DNA of 64,000 bases from Achromobacter xylosoxidans A8 (GTDB lineage Bacteria; Pseudomonadota; Gammaproteobacteria; Burkholderiales; Burkholderiaceae_B), in contig NC_014640.1 of NCBI RefSeq assembly GCF_000165835.1, positions 2,914,001 to 2,978,000 on the forward strand. The letters run 5' to 3'. Positions 56,236 to 64,000 of this stretch are shown piece by piece. The notes below the pieces were generated by a model. It had not been told where the DNA came from. It saw only the letters and a program-made list of their open reading frames with translations, and did not search any database. A program made the position numbers and the translations under genes. Each line of letters begins with the position of its first letter. Within the stretch, counting starts at the first letter, position 1.

Positions 56236-57615
56236 TCAGGCGAAGGTGTCCACCAGCGCATTGGCGTTGCGCGCGACCGTCACTGCGGCGGGCGCTTCTG
56301 CCACGCTGTCGGCGCCTGTCTGGCCGCCGCCGGCATGGCGTTGCGAGCCGTTGCCGCCCTGTTGCGCGAACTCCTGTTGGGCGGCTTGTTCGCCCACGCT
56401 GGTCTGGCCCAGCGAGATGCCGGCCTGGGCCAGCGCCTGTTGCAGTTGCGGGAGGGCGGTTTCGATGGCTTGGCGCACCGAGGCGTGGGCCGACACGAAC
56501 GACGCGCTGGCCACGCCGTCCGTCAGGTTCAGGCTGACGCGCAGCGGACCCAGATCGGGCGGATCGAGGCGCAGTTCGGCAGTCTGCATGCCCTGGCGCG
56601 CGCCGTGGCTCATCATGACGACCTGTTGGCCAAGCTCGGTGCCCCAATGAGTGCCGCCAACCGGGGTGGCGACCTGCAGCACGACCGGCACGACGGGGGC
56701 GGCGATGGCGGTCTGGTTGGTAATCGGCGCGGCAGGCTGGCGTTGGGTGGTGGCGGCCAGCGCCTGGGCCAGGTGGTCCTGGGCGGAGCCGCCATGCTGG
56801 GGCGCCTGGAACTGTTGTTCGGCGCTGACCAGCGCCTGCGGCGACGCGTCGTCGGCGTCCTCGGGCAAGGCGGCGTGGCCGGGTTCGGCGCGCGCATCGC
56901 GGGCGGGACGAGGCAGCGCGACCTCCGCGGCGAGTCGCGGCGCTTCGGTCTTGACCGGCGCGGCGGCGGCCGGGGCGCGGACCGGCGCTTGCGTGGCGGC
57001 GGGGGCGTCGGTGCCGGGCTTGACTGCCGCAGTGATGACCGGCACGGCGATTTCGGCGTCGCGCGCGGCAAGCGCGGCGGCGGCCTCGGCCTGCGGGGCG
57101 GTGAGGGCGCCAGCGCCCGCAGCCGTAGCGGCCTGCGTCGCGGGCGCGACGTCGGCGGCATTCAGGGCGGCAGTGAGGACGGCGGCGCCGCTGCTCATCG
57201 CGGCGGCGGCCGCGACGGCGTTGCCGCGCGCGAGCTGTACTTGTTCGGCGGCCTGGGTTGCGATCTCCAGGGCTTGCTGCGGCAGGATGACGGCCGGTTG
57301 CGTTGCGGCGACTGCCAGCGCGCCAGCTTCGGCCTGCGTGGCGGTCTGCACGGCCTGGTCGATGGCGCTGGCGGCGGCGCCTTCAGCGCGGGCGGCGGGG
57401 TCGCCGGAATTCTGGCTGTCGGCAGGCGTTTTGGCGCCGTTCCTGGCCGGGCGCGCGTCGGCGGCCTGGTTCGGCCGCTGTTGTGCGGGGCGCTGCTGAG
57501 CCAGCACGTCGGAGAAACTGGGACCCTTTTTGTTTACGGGCGCGGCCTTGGCGCCAAGCGCGTCGGCGATCGAGGGCGGCGCAGCGGGCGCGATCGAGGG
57601 CAGGGGAGCGTTCAT
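56236..57615 (-). CDS. fliK: Flagellar hook-length control protein FliK
   Basis: Exported ruler that measures hook length and triggers the FlhB switch. 459 residues. Long Ala/Pro/Gln-rich unstructured first part (about 1-330), then the conserved C-terminal switch domain (about 345-425) with TAELRLDPPDLGPLRVSLNL, VRQAIETALPQLQQALAQAG and a Gln-rich tail. Only the C-terminal domain is conserved in the family. 24 bases after fliJ. Confidence 0.94.
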   Translation of the reverse strand: MNAPLPSIAPAAPPSIADALGAKAAPVNKKGPSFSDVLAQQRPAQQRPNQAADARPARNGAKTPADSQNSGDPAARAEGAAASAIDQAVQTATQAEAGALAVAATQPAVILPQQALEIATQAAEQVQLARGNAVAAAAAMSSGAAVLTAALNAADVAPATQAATAAGAGALTAPQAEAAAALAARDAEIAVPVITAAVKPGTDAPAATQAPVRAPAAAAPVKTEAPRLAAEVALPRPARDARAEPGHAALPEDADDASPQALVSAEQQFQAPQHGGSAQDHLAQALAATTQRQPAAPITNQTAIAAPVVPVVLQVATPVGGTHWGTELGQQVVMMSHGARQGMQTAELRLDPPDLGPLRVSLNLTDGVASASFVSAHASVRQAIETALPQLQQALAQAGISLGQTSVGEQAAQQEFAQQGGNGSQRHAGGGQTGADSVAEAPAAVTVARNANALVDTFA

Positions 57616-57639
57616 CTGGGGCTTCCTGTGAGGTATTGC

Positions 57640-58089
57640 TTAATGCATGCCGGTCTGGCGTTGGACCAGGCGGGCGGAGTATTCGTCATTGGCGCGTTGT
57701 TCGCGGCGCGATTCGACCACCGCTTGGGCGCGCAACTCGCGCTGCGCCAGGGCGTCGTACGAGTTGAGCTTGCGCTTTTCCTGTTGCCAGTACAGCCGGC
57801 CCTTCGCGAGGTTGTCGTCCGCTTGGCGCAGCACGCCTTGTTGCTGGCTGATGGCGTCGTCCAGCGTGCTGATGAAGCGCTGATAGTTATGGCAATCGCT
57901 GGCCGACATGCCGCTGGTCATGGCCTGCTGCAGCCGCTCCAGGTAGTCCTGGCGGTAGTCGTGCAGCATGGACAATTGGCGCTCGGCGTTGGTGCGTTCG
58001 GCGCCGAGCCTGCCGAGCAGGCGCGCGGCTTCGTCCGTGCTTTCCTTGGCCAGGTTGATCAGCATGTCCAAAGGCAATTGGCTAGGCAT
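57640..58089 (-). CDS. fliJ: Flagellar export protein FliJ
   Basis: Coiled-coil export chaperone/ATPase stalk, related to the gamma subunit of F1. 149 residues (E. coli 147), charged and helical throughout, with [20 protein letters not shown] at the start and [20 protein letters not shown] in the middle. Overlaps the end of fliI by 8 bases. Confidence 0.93.
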   Translation of the reverse strand: MPSQLPLDMLINLAKESTDEAARLLGRLGAERTNAERQLSMLHDYRQDYLERLQQAMTSGMSASDCHNYQRFISTLDDAISQQQGVLRQADDNLAKGRLYWQQEKRKLNSYDALAQRELRAQAVVESRREQRANDEYSARLVQRQTGMH

Positions 58090-59557
58090 AAGCGTCCCTC
58101 AATTCGAAACTGGCGCGCAACTGGCTGACGGCGGCTTCGTAGCCGACGTTTTCGCCGATGTCTTGCTGCAGAAAGGCTTCCAGGCGCGGATAACGGGCGA
58201 TGGCCTCGTCCAGCTGCGGATCGTTGCCGGCGGCGTAGGCGCCCACCGCAATCAGGTCGCGGTTGCGCTGGAAGCGCGACAGGCTTTGCTTGAAGCGGCG
58301 CACCACGGCGAACTGCTCGGGTGTGATCAGCGAGGTCATGGCGCGCGAGATCGACGCTTCGATGTCGATGGCGGGGTAATGGCCCGCTTCGGCCAGGTGG
58401 CGCGACAGCACGACGTGGCCGTCCAGGATGGCGCGGGCCGAATCGGCAATCGGATCCTGCTGGTCGTCGCCTTCGGCCAGCACGGTGTAGAACGCGGTGA
58501 TCGAGCCGGCCTTGCCGGAGGCCCCAGGCGCGCCCATGCCGGCGCGTTCGACCAGCATCGGCAGTTTGGCGAAGACCGAGGGCGGATAGCCTTTGGTGGC
58601 GGGCGGCTCGCCGATCGCCAGGGCGATTTCGCGCTGCGCCATGGCATAGCGGGTCAGCGAGTCCATGATCAGGAGCACGTCCAGGCCCTGATCGCGGAAG
58701 TGCTCGGCCAGGCGCGTGGCATAGGCCGCGCCTTGCAGGCGCAGCAGCGCCGACACGTCGGCCGGCGCGGCCACCACCACCGAGCGCGCCAGGCCTTCGG
58801 GGCCGAGGTTGTGTTCGATGAATTCCTTGACTTCGCGGCCGCGTTCGCCAATCAGTCCGACCACGATGACGTCGGCCTTGGTATAGCGGGCCATCATGCC
58901 CAGCAGCACGCTCTTGCCGACGCCGGAGCCGGCGAACAGGCCCATGCGCTGGCCGCGGCCGACCGTGAGCAGGCCGTTGATGGCGCGCACACCCGTGTCC
59001 AGCACCGTGTCGATGGGCGCGCGCGACAGCGGGTTGATCGGCTGGGCGGACAGGGGCGCCAGTTCGGCGCCCGTGAGCGGACCCAGCCCGTCCAGCGGCC
59101 GGCCGGCGCCATCCAGCACCCGGCCCAGCAAGGCGTTGCCCACGGGCAGGTGGCGGCCCAGCTGCGGCTTGGCGTTGCCGTTCAGTTCGGCCTTGCGCGG
59201 CAGCGGGATCTGGCGCTGGACGGGAGGCTCGCCAGGCACGACGCGCGCGCCGGGCGGCAAGCCGGAAATGTCGGCTTGCGGCATCAGATACAGGGTGTGG
59301 CCGTCGAAGCCGACGACTTCGGCGTCCGCCCAATGGTCGTGGCCGCGGGCGATTTCAATGCGGGCCGCCGCTCCTACCGGCAGGCGCAGGCCGGTCGCGT
59401 GCAGCACCAGGCCGGTGGCGCGCGTGATCTTGCCGCTGACCAGCCAGGGGTCGGTCGAGGCGGCGCGGATCGAGCCGATCTGCAGCTGGGTCTGCCAGCG
59501 GTCGATGACCGGCACGGCAGTCGCGGCCGGCTGGCCGGGGACCGGATTGGCGCTCAC
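58082..59557 (-). CDS. fliI: Flagellum-specific ATPase FliI
   Basis: ATPase that energises substrate unfolding/entry. 491 residues. Walker [12 protein letters not shown] near residue 180-190, Walker [21 protein letters not shown], the type III signature [18 protein letters not shown], and the C-terminal helical domain. Overlaps fliH by 4 and fliJ by 8 bases. Confidence 0.97.
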   Translation of the reverse strand: MSANPVPGQPAATAVPVIDRWQTQLQIGSIRAASTDPWLVSGKITRATGLVLHATGLRLPVGAAARIEIARGHDHWADAEVVGFDGHTLYLMPQADISGLPPGARVVPGEPPVQRQIPLPRKAELNGNAKPQLGRHLPVGNALLGRVLDGAGRPLDGLGPLTGAELAPLSAQPINPLSRAPIDTVLDTGVRAINGLLTVGRGQRMGLFAGSGVGKSVLLGMMARYTKADVIVVGLIGERGREVKEFIEHNLGPEGLARSVVVAAPADVSALLRLQGAAYATRLAEHFRDQGLDVLLIMDSLTRYAMAQREIALAIGEPPATKGYPPSVFAKLPMLVERAGMGAPGASGKAGSITAFYTVLAEGDDQQDPIADSARAILDGHVVLSRHLAEAGHYPAIDIEASISRAMTSLITPEQFAVVRRFKQSLSRFQRNRDLIAVGAYAAGNDPQLDEAIARYPRLEAFLQQDIGENVGYEAAVSQLRASFELRDAYA

Positions 59558-60297
59558 GCCGGCTCCTCCCAGGACACGTTGCGGCCCAGCGAGGCCGCGA
59601 CCCGGCGCCAGCGCGTCTGCAAGGTGGCGTCGATGTCGCCGTAGGGCGTTTCAGCACGGCAGCCGCCGCGCGAGATCGACTCATCGGCGAGGACGCGCCA
59701 ATGGCCTTCCTTGAGTTCGTCCGCCAGGTGCAGCCGGATCAGTTCGATGTCTTCGGGGTTGGCCCACAAGCGCATCTGGCCGCCGGCGGTGGGATTGATG
59801 TGCAGCACTTCGCGCACGGCGCTGACCACGGTGTCCGGCTGCTCGGCGAGCGTGGTGCGCACGACCTGCTGGGCGATGTCCAGCGCCAGGGTCAGCAGGC
59901 CCTGGCCCATTTTTTCTTCGAGCGAGCCGAGGGACGCGGCGCAGGCCTCAACCAGCGCGTGCAGGCGCTGCGCTTCCGCGGCGCCTTGCTCGCGGGCCTG
60001 GTTGAGGCCTTCGGCGTAGCCTTGCTCGCGGCCAGCGGCCAGGCCGGCTTCGTATCCCGCCTGTTGACCGGCTTCCAGGCCGGTGGCATGGCCCAGGGCA
60101 TGGCCTTCGTCGCGGCCTTCGGCGAGCGCCTGGGCACGCAGTTGGGCCATTACCACCTCGGGGTCCGGACCCGGATCGGGTTCGGGCTCGGGCTCCGGCT
60201 CGACGACTGCGGGCTGGTCGAACGACAGCATCTGCCAGCGCCGCCAGGCGGCGCTGCGCGAGATGAGCGCCGTGGCGCCGCTGTCCACTTCAGACAT
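59554..60297 (-). CDS. fliH: Flagellar assembly protein FliH
   Basis: Stator-like regulator of FliI; links the ATPase to FliN. 247 residues. N-terminal [11 protein letters not shown], an acidic Pro/Glu run ([15 protein letters not shown]), then a long helix rich in small residues with GxxxG-type repeats ([20 protein letters not shown] then EQGYAEGL), typical of FliH, then the globular end ([20 protein letters not shown]). Overlaps fliG by 8 bases. Confidence 0.94.
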   Translation of the reverse strand: MSEVDSGATALISRSAAWRRWQMLSFDQPAVVEPEPEPEPDPGPDPEVVMAQLRAQALAEGRDEGHALGHATGLEAGQQAGYEAGLAAGREQGYAEGLNQAREQGAAEAQRLHALVEACAASLGSLEEKMGQGLLTLALDIAQQVVRTTLAEQPDTVVSAVREVLHINPTAGGQMRLWANPEDIELIRLHLADELKEGHWRVLADESISRGGCRAETPYGDIDATLQTRWRRVAASLGRNVSWEEPA

Positions 60298-61300
60298 ACG
60301 CGTCGTCCCCCTGGTTGCCCAGGACGATCTGGCCGCTTTCCGCCAGGCGGCGCGCGATCTGCAGGATCTTCTTCTGTTCGGCCTCGACCTTGGACATGCG
60401 GATCGGGCCCTGCGCGTCCAGGTCTTCGCGCAGCATTTCGGCGGCGCGGCTGGACATGTTGCGCAGGAACTTGGCGCGCAGCTCTTCCTGGGCGCCCTTG
60501 AGCGCGACCATGAGCGTGTCGTTGTCGATTTCCTTGAGGATGAGCTGGATGGCGCGATCCTCGACGTCGAGCAGGTTGTCGAAGACGAACATCTCGTCGA
60601 TGATCTTCTGCGCCAAATCGCTGTCGCGCTCGCGCAGGCTTGCGACCACGGTTTCTTCCTCGGCCGAGTTCATCATGTTCAGGATCTCGGCCGCGGTGCG
60701 CACGCCGCCCATCTTGCTGCGCTTTGCGCCCTGGCCGGCCAGCACCGAGTTCAGGACTTCGGTGAGCTCGGACAGCGCGGCGGGCTGCACACCGCCGAAA
60801 GTGGCGATACGCAACATCACGTCGTTGCGCAGGCGGTCCGTCAGCAACGCCAGCACGCCGGCGGCGCGGTCGCGCTCCAGGTGCACCAGGATGGTCGCGA
60901 TGATCTGCGGGTGTTCGTCGCCGATCAGTTCGGCCACGGTGTTCGGATCCAGCCAGTTGAGTGCGTCGATGCCGCTGCCGCCTTCGCCGGCTTCCAGGAT
61001 GTCTTCGATCAGGCCGGCGGCGCGGTCGCTGCCCAGCGCCTTGGTCAGGACGGTGCGAATGTAGTCGTCGGAACCCAGCGTGACGGCCATGAACTGGTCG
61101 GCTTCCTGGCGGAATTCTTCCAGCACCACGGCCACGTCGGCGCGCGTGACCTGTTTCAGGCTGGCCATGGCGGCGCCGACCTGCTGCACTTCACGGGCGC
61201 CGAGGTACTTGAAGACCTCGGCCGCGGCGTCCTCGCCCAGCGACATCATCAGAACGGCGCTGCGCGTCATGCCGTCCAGCGGAGTGGAATCATTTTTCAT
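60290..61300 (-). CDS. fliG: Flagellar motor switch protein FliG
   Basis: C-ring subunit that contacts MotA and makes torque. 336 residues. Conserved middle EHPQ motif (IGDEHPQIIATILVHLERDR) and C-terminal torque helix with alternating charges (LRERDSDLAQKIIDEMFVFD then NLLDVEDRAIQLILKEID). Overlaps the fliF end by 11 bases and the fliH start by 8. Confidence 0.97.
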   Translation of the reverse strand: MKNDSTPLDGMTRSAVLMMSLGEDAAAEVFKYLGAREVQQVGAAMASLKQVTRADVAVVLEEFRQEADQFMAVTLGSDDYIRTVLTKALGSDRAAGLIEDILEAGEGGSGIDALNWLDPNTVAELIGDEHPQIIATILVHLERDRAAGVLALLTDRLRNDVMLRIATFGGVQPAALSELTEVLNSVLAGQGAKRSKMGGVRTAAEILNMMNSAEEETVVASLRERDSDLAQKIIDEMFVFDNLLDVEDRAIQLILKEIDNDTLMVALKGAQEELRAKFLRNMSSRAAEMLREDLDAQGPIRMSKVEAEQKKILQIARRLAESGQIVLGNQGDDAYV

Positions 61301-62951
61301 CTTTGCTCATCCAGGTGCGCAGAACCATCGCAACGGCGCGCGGATCCTTGTTGGCCATCGTGCGGGCCCGTTCCAGGTTGTCCTGGTAGCGGTCCACTTC
61401 CTTGGCGCGGGCCGCGTCCTGGGCCTCGCGCGCCGCTTCGACGCGCTCGGCTTCAGCCTGTTCCGGATCGACCGGCGGGTACAGGTAGTCGCCCACCGTG
61501 CGGCGCAGCAGGCGGTACAGCCACAGCGCCAGCACACCACCGACCAGCCAGGCCAGGATCGTCTTGAACAGCGAGATCATTTCCGGATCGCGCCACATCG
61601 GCACCGGCGGCGGGCCGTCGTTGAATTGGCTGTTGACCAGGTTGAGCGAGTCGCCGCGGGGCTCGGAGTAACCCATGGCTTCACGCACCAGATTGGTCAG
61701 CTTGTTCAGTTCTTCAGGCGGCAGGGGCTGCAGTTCGCCGTCCTTGTCGCGCATGTAGTTGACGACCACGGCCACCGACAGACGCTTGAGGTTGCCCACC
61801 GGCTGCTTGATGTGGCTGATGGTGCGGTCCACTTCATAGTTGGTGGTGGCGTCGCGGCGTTCGTTCAGGTTGCCGGTGGCGGCTTGCGTGCTGGTCTGCT
61901 GCTGGGCGTTGGCGGGTTGCTGCGGCTGCCCGGGGCGGGGCGGCTGCGGTTGCGGCGGGTTGGCGATCGGGGCCTGCGGATTGGCCGGTGCCTGGTTCGA
62001 CAACGCGCCGGGCACGCCCTGGGCGGCGTTGACGCCGCGCTGGGAGGAGTCGCTGGTCTGTTGGCTGCGCACGGCGGCCTGGCCGGGTTCCTGGTTCGGG
62101 CGGTAGACCTCGGAGGTTTCTTCGCGGCGGGCGAAGTCGACGTCGGCGCTGGCCTGGGCGTGGACGTTGCCCGGGCCCACCAGCGGATTGAGGATGGTGA
62201 GGATGCGCTCGACCGTGCGCTGTTCCATTTCGCGCACGAAGCGCATCTGGTCGGCGTCCATGCCGCGGCCTTCGCCCATCGGCGCCGACAGCAGGCGGCC
62301 GTTCTGGTCGACGATGGACACGTTTTCGGCGGTGAGTTCGGGGACGCTCGAGGCGACCAGCCAGGAGATCGCGGAGACCTGCGCATCGCTCAGGCTGCGG
62401 CCGGGATGCATGTTCAGCAGCACCGAGGCGGTGGGCGCCTGGCGCTCGCGCACGAACAGCGACTGGCGCGGCATGGCCAGGTGCACCCGGGCATGCTGCA
62501 CGGTGTGCATGGCTTCGATCGAACGCGCCAGCTCGCCTTCAAGGCCGCGCTGATAATTGATCTGTTCCGTGAACTGGCTGGCGCCGAAGCGGGCGTTGTC
62601 CATCAGTTCGAAGCCGACGGAGCCGCCGCGCGGCAGACCCTGGGACGCCAGCTGCAGGCGGGCATCGTACACGCGGTCGGCCGGAACCAGCACGGCGGTG
62701 CCGGTTTCGTTGTAGCGGTAGGGCACGTTCATCGTCCCCAGCGCCGCCACGATGGCGCCGCCATCGCGGTCGTCCAGGTTCGAGAACAGCACCTTGTACT
62801 TGGGTTCGCTGCTCCACATCGCCACGGCGACGATGACCGCAACGAGCGCCGCCGCCGCGCCCAGCAGAATGGGCTTGGGTAGCGCGCGCACCTTCTCCAG
62901 CGCGGGGAATTTCGTCAGCAGCGACGAACTCAGGGTGGCCTGCTGGTTCAT
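61290..62951 (-). CDS. fliF: Flagellar MS-ring protein FliF
   Basis: Membrane MS-ring, the base on which the flagellum is built. 553 residues. TM1 about 28-48 (ILLGAAAALVAVIVAVAMWS), ring-building domains with YKVLFSNLDDRDGGAIVAAL and ARVHLAMPRQSLFVRERQAP, a Gln/Pro-rich loop (about 310-345), TM2 about 462-482 (TILAWLVGGVLALWLYRLLR) and the FliG-binding tail ending MVLRTWMSKDEK. First gene of the leftward cluster. Confidence 0.97.
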   Translation of the reverse strand: MNQQATLSSSLLTKFPALEKVRALPKPILLGAAAALVAVIVAVAMWSSEPKYKVLFSNLDDRDGGAIVAALGTMNVPYRYNETGTAVLVPADRVYDARLQLASQGLPRGGSVGFELMDNARFGASQFTEQINYQRGLEGELARSIEAMHTVQHARVHLAMPRQSLFVRERQAPTASVLLNMHPGRSLSDAQVSAISWLVASSVPELTAENVSIVDQNGRLLSAPMGEGRGMDADQMRFVREMEQRTVERILTILNPLVGPGNVHAQASADVDFARREETSEVYRPNQEPGQAAVRSQQTSDSSQRGVNAAQGVPGALSNQAPANPQAPIANPPQPQPPRPGQPQQPANAQQQTSTQAATGNLNERRDATTNYEVDRTISHIKQPVGNLKRLSVAVVVNYMRDKDGELQPLPPEELNKLTNLVREAMGYSEPRGDSLNLVNSQFNDGPPPVPMWRDPEMISLFKTILAWLVGGVLALWLYRLLRRTVGDYLYPPVDPEQAEAERVEAAREAQDAARAKEVDRYQDNLERARTMANKDPRAVAMVLRTWMSKDEK

Positions 62952-63281
62952 TGGCGGCCCCCGCTGGCCACGCGGAGCTGGAGATGGGACTTCATGTCTG
63001 GGTAGGGCAGATTACACATGCAACGTGCTTCTGGTCTGGGGAGAGCGTGGATTATTGCCCCTGAGACGTCCATCCCAATCGTTGAAAACAGCCGGTTTTT
63101 GGCGTTACTTATCCCCTATGTCCCCCACAAGGCGAAAGTCGCCGTCGCTGCCCGGGCGAGAGGCGGCTGCATACGCGGAAATGTCGGGTTTTTTGGCGGT
63201 TCTTGTCGGCTATGAACCGGCGGGATCGGGGGTACGCTGTGCGCAACATTGACGTAATCCCCACCAGCAAGGAATCAGGTA
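62952..63281. promoter_or_regulatory. Divergent control region between fliF and fliE
   Basis: 330 bases without a gene. Holds two imperfect direct repeats on the plus strand: CCGGTTTTTGGCG-N12-CTATG (63093-63120) and CGGGTTTTTTGGCG-N12-CTATG (63185-63214). Their reverse complements (GCCAAAAACCGG and GCCAAAAAACCCG) resemble the candidate FlhDC half-site at flgB. TATGAA at 63211 may be a -10 for fliE; AATAAT on the minus strand near 63052 may serve fliF. Confidence 0.5.
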
Positions 63282-63614
63282 ATGGCTGTATCAGGCTTGT
63301 CCGGCATCGAAAGCATGCTTCAGCAGATGCGCACGGTAGTAAGCAAGGCAGAGACCGGTAACCTCGCCGCAGGTGAAATGGTCGGTCAGCCGGATGGCTT
63401 CGCCGCGGAACTGCAGCGATCCATCCGTCGCGTCACCTCGGCCCAGAACGCCGCCACGGCGCAGGCCAAGGCCTTTGAGCTGGGCGCGCCCGATATTTCG
63501 CTCAACGACGTCATGATCGACATGCAGAAGGCCAGCATCGGCTTCCAGACGGCGGTGCAGGTACGCAACAAGCTGGTTGCGGCCTACAAGGAAATATCCT
63601 CGATGGCGGTCTGA
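63282..63614 (+). CDS. fliE: Flagellar hook-basal body complex protein FliE
   Basis: Links MS-ring to rod. 110 residues (E. coli 104). [14 protein letters not shown] at the start, [20 protein letters not shown] then [20 protein letters not shown] at the end are FliE signatures. Ribosome site AAGGA. Divergent from fliF, with a hairpin 60 bases after the stop. Confidence 0.96.
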   Translation: MAVSGLSGIESMLQQMRTVVSKAETGNLAAGEMVGQPDGFAAELQRSIRRVTSAQNAATAQAKAFELGAPDISLNDVMIDMQKASIGFQTAVQVRNKLVAAYKEISSMAV

Positions 63615-63672
63615 GTTCTGTTTCTGGGGTCAGCGCTTCGGTCCCGGCCGCAAGCGCGGGCAGGCATCCGGA

Positions 63673-63695
63673 GGGAACTTGCAGCGCAAGTTCCC
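63673..63695. terminator. Hairpin between convergent fliE and the ycgR-like gene
   Basis: Perfect 10-bp stem GGGAACTTGC-agc-GCAAGTTCCC. No T-run on either side, but position between converging genes suggests a bidirectional stop. Confidence 0.55.
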
Positions 63696-63706
63696 ACAGC
63701 CAGCCA

Positions 63707-64000
63707 TCAATTGCGTTGGGCGCCTTTTTCCAGGCGCCAGACTACCTGCTGCAGCCAGTTTTCCTGGCGCGCGTCCAGATTGAGAAAGATGGCCCCAAGG
63801 TGGCTGACCGGCGGCTCGCCTGTCAGCGAAACATGCCTGGGCGCCGGTTCGTCCGGATCGGTGGACTGCACCATCGGTTGACCCGAGACCGGGTACACAT
63901 TGCGCACTTCCAGGCTGGCGTTGAGCTTGCCATGGTCGCCAAAATCCAGCTGCACGTTTTCCAGCACGGTGCCGCGCTCGGGCAGGGCGGGGACCGCCAG
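63707..64000 (-). CDS. ycgR: YcgR-like flagellar brake protein, PilZ domain (C-terminal part only)
   Basis: The frame runs off the right edge; 97 C-terminal residues are visible. GTVLENVQLDFGDHGKLNAS then LEVRNVYPV followed by HLGAIFLNLDARQENWLQQV and VWRLEKGAQR match the C-terminal PilZ half of YcgR, which on binding c-di-GMP contacts the motor and slows it. The c-di-GMP-binding RxxxR motif would lie upstream outside the window. Convergent with fliE. Cap/chaperone genes fliD, fliS, fliT probably lie beyond it. Confidence 0.8.
   Translation of the reverse strand: MAVPALPERGTVLENVQLDFGDHGKLNASLEVRNVYPVSGQPMVQSTDPDEPAPRHVSLTGEPPVSHLGAIFLNLDARQENWLQQVVWRLEKGAQRN

Noticed and set aside
56233-58128. 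631-codon plus-strand frame opposite fliK and fliJ
   Set aside because: Gly/Arg-rich shadow; fliK C-terminal domain and fliJ fit the operon on the minus strand.
61080-62882. 600-codon plus-strand frame opposite fliF
   Set aside because: Shadow of fliF, which is complete and in operon order.

Overview
The window is 64 kb of high-GC DNA from a motile betaproteobacterium, most likely Alcaligenaceae of the Achromobacter/Bordetella type. The reasons are the lipoyl-domain-bearing dihydrolipoamide dehydrogenase in an aceE-aceF-lpdA operon, the FlhDC master regulator sitting next to motAB-cheAW, and the overall order of the flagellar genes. The genus call is an inference from gene order and protein style; no search was run.

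Layout. 1-6.17 kb: pyruvate dehydrogenase operon aceE (5' end cut by the window), aceF and lpdA, closed by a strong terminator. 6.2-8.6 kb: a small accessory stretch on the minus strand with a YjfB-like motility-associated small protein, a HigB/HigA-like toxin-antitoxin pair with a promoter/operator palindrome, and an unrecognised membrane protein. 8.7-12 kb: flagellin fliC and sigma-28 fliA on the minus strand, then a long AT-rich control region in front of flhDC. 12-24.6 kb: flhDC, motAB, a stand-alone CheY-like regulator, cheA, cheW, a receptor, cheR, cheB, cheY, cheZ and a soluble receptor with an unusual domain order. 24.7-30.8 kb: export genes flhB and flhA plus a very long flhF. 30.9-43.3 kb: flgN-flgM-flgA leftward and flgBCDEFGHIJ-KL rightward. 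43.5-51.6 kb: three transmembrane chemoreceptors, a small lipoprotein and an Aer-like PAS receptor. 51.6-63 kb: leftward fliF-G-H-I-J-K-L-M-N-O-P-Q-R. 63-64 kb: divergent fliE and the C-terminal end of a YcgR-like flagellar brake.

Together these genes form nearly a whole flagellar regulon: master regulator (FlhDC), early basal body/export genes, the FliA/FlgM checkpoint, late flagellin/motor/chemotaxis genes and receptors. fliD, fliS and fliT (cap and chaperones) are absent and probably lie just beyond the right edge. flhG is not next to flhF. Sigma-28-type promoters of form TAAA-N15-GCCG(T/A)(T/A)A can be read directly upstream of fliC, flgM, flgK and aer, with a weaker one at motA.

Most interesting observations: four receptor genes carry collinear 804-bp near-identical signalling modules in direct orientation, the outer gap being 25 kb of essential flagellar genes; only two of those receptors carry a DWESF CheR-docking tail; FlhF has a roughly 400-residue extension after its GTPase domain; FliN has a duplicated N-terminal DDWA(x)A(x)AEQ motif; the flhD control region has two exact 14-bp direct repeats; and flgB and flhB share an upstream motif at a fixed 29-bp distance from the -10 that resembles half of an FlhDC box. 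No CRISPR array, insertion sequence, tRNA or rRNA was seen.
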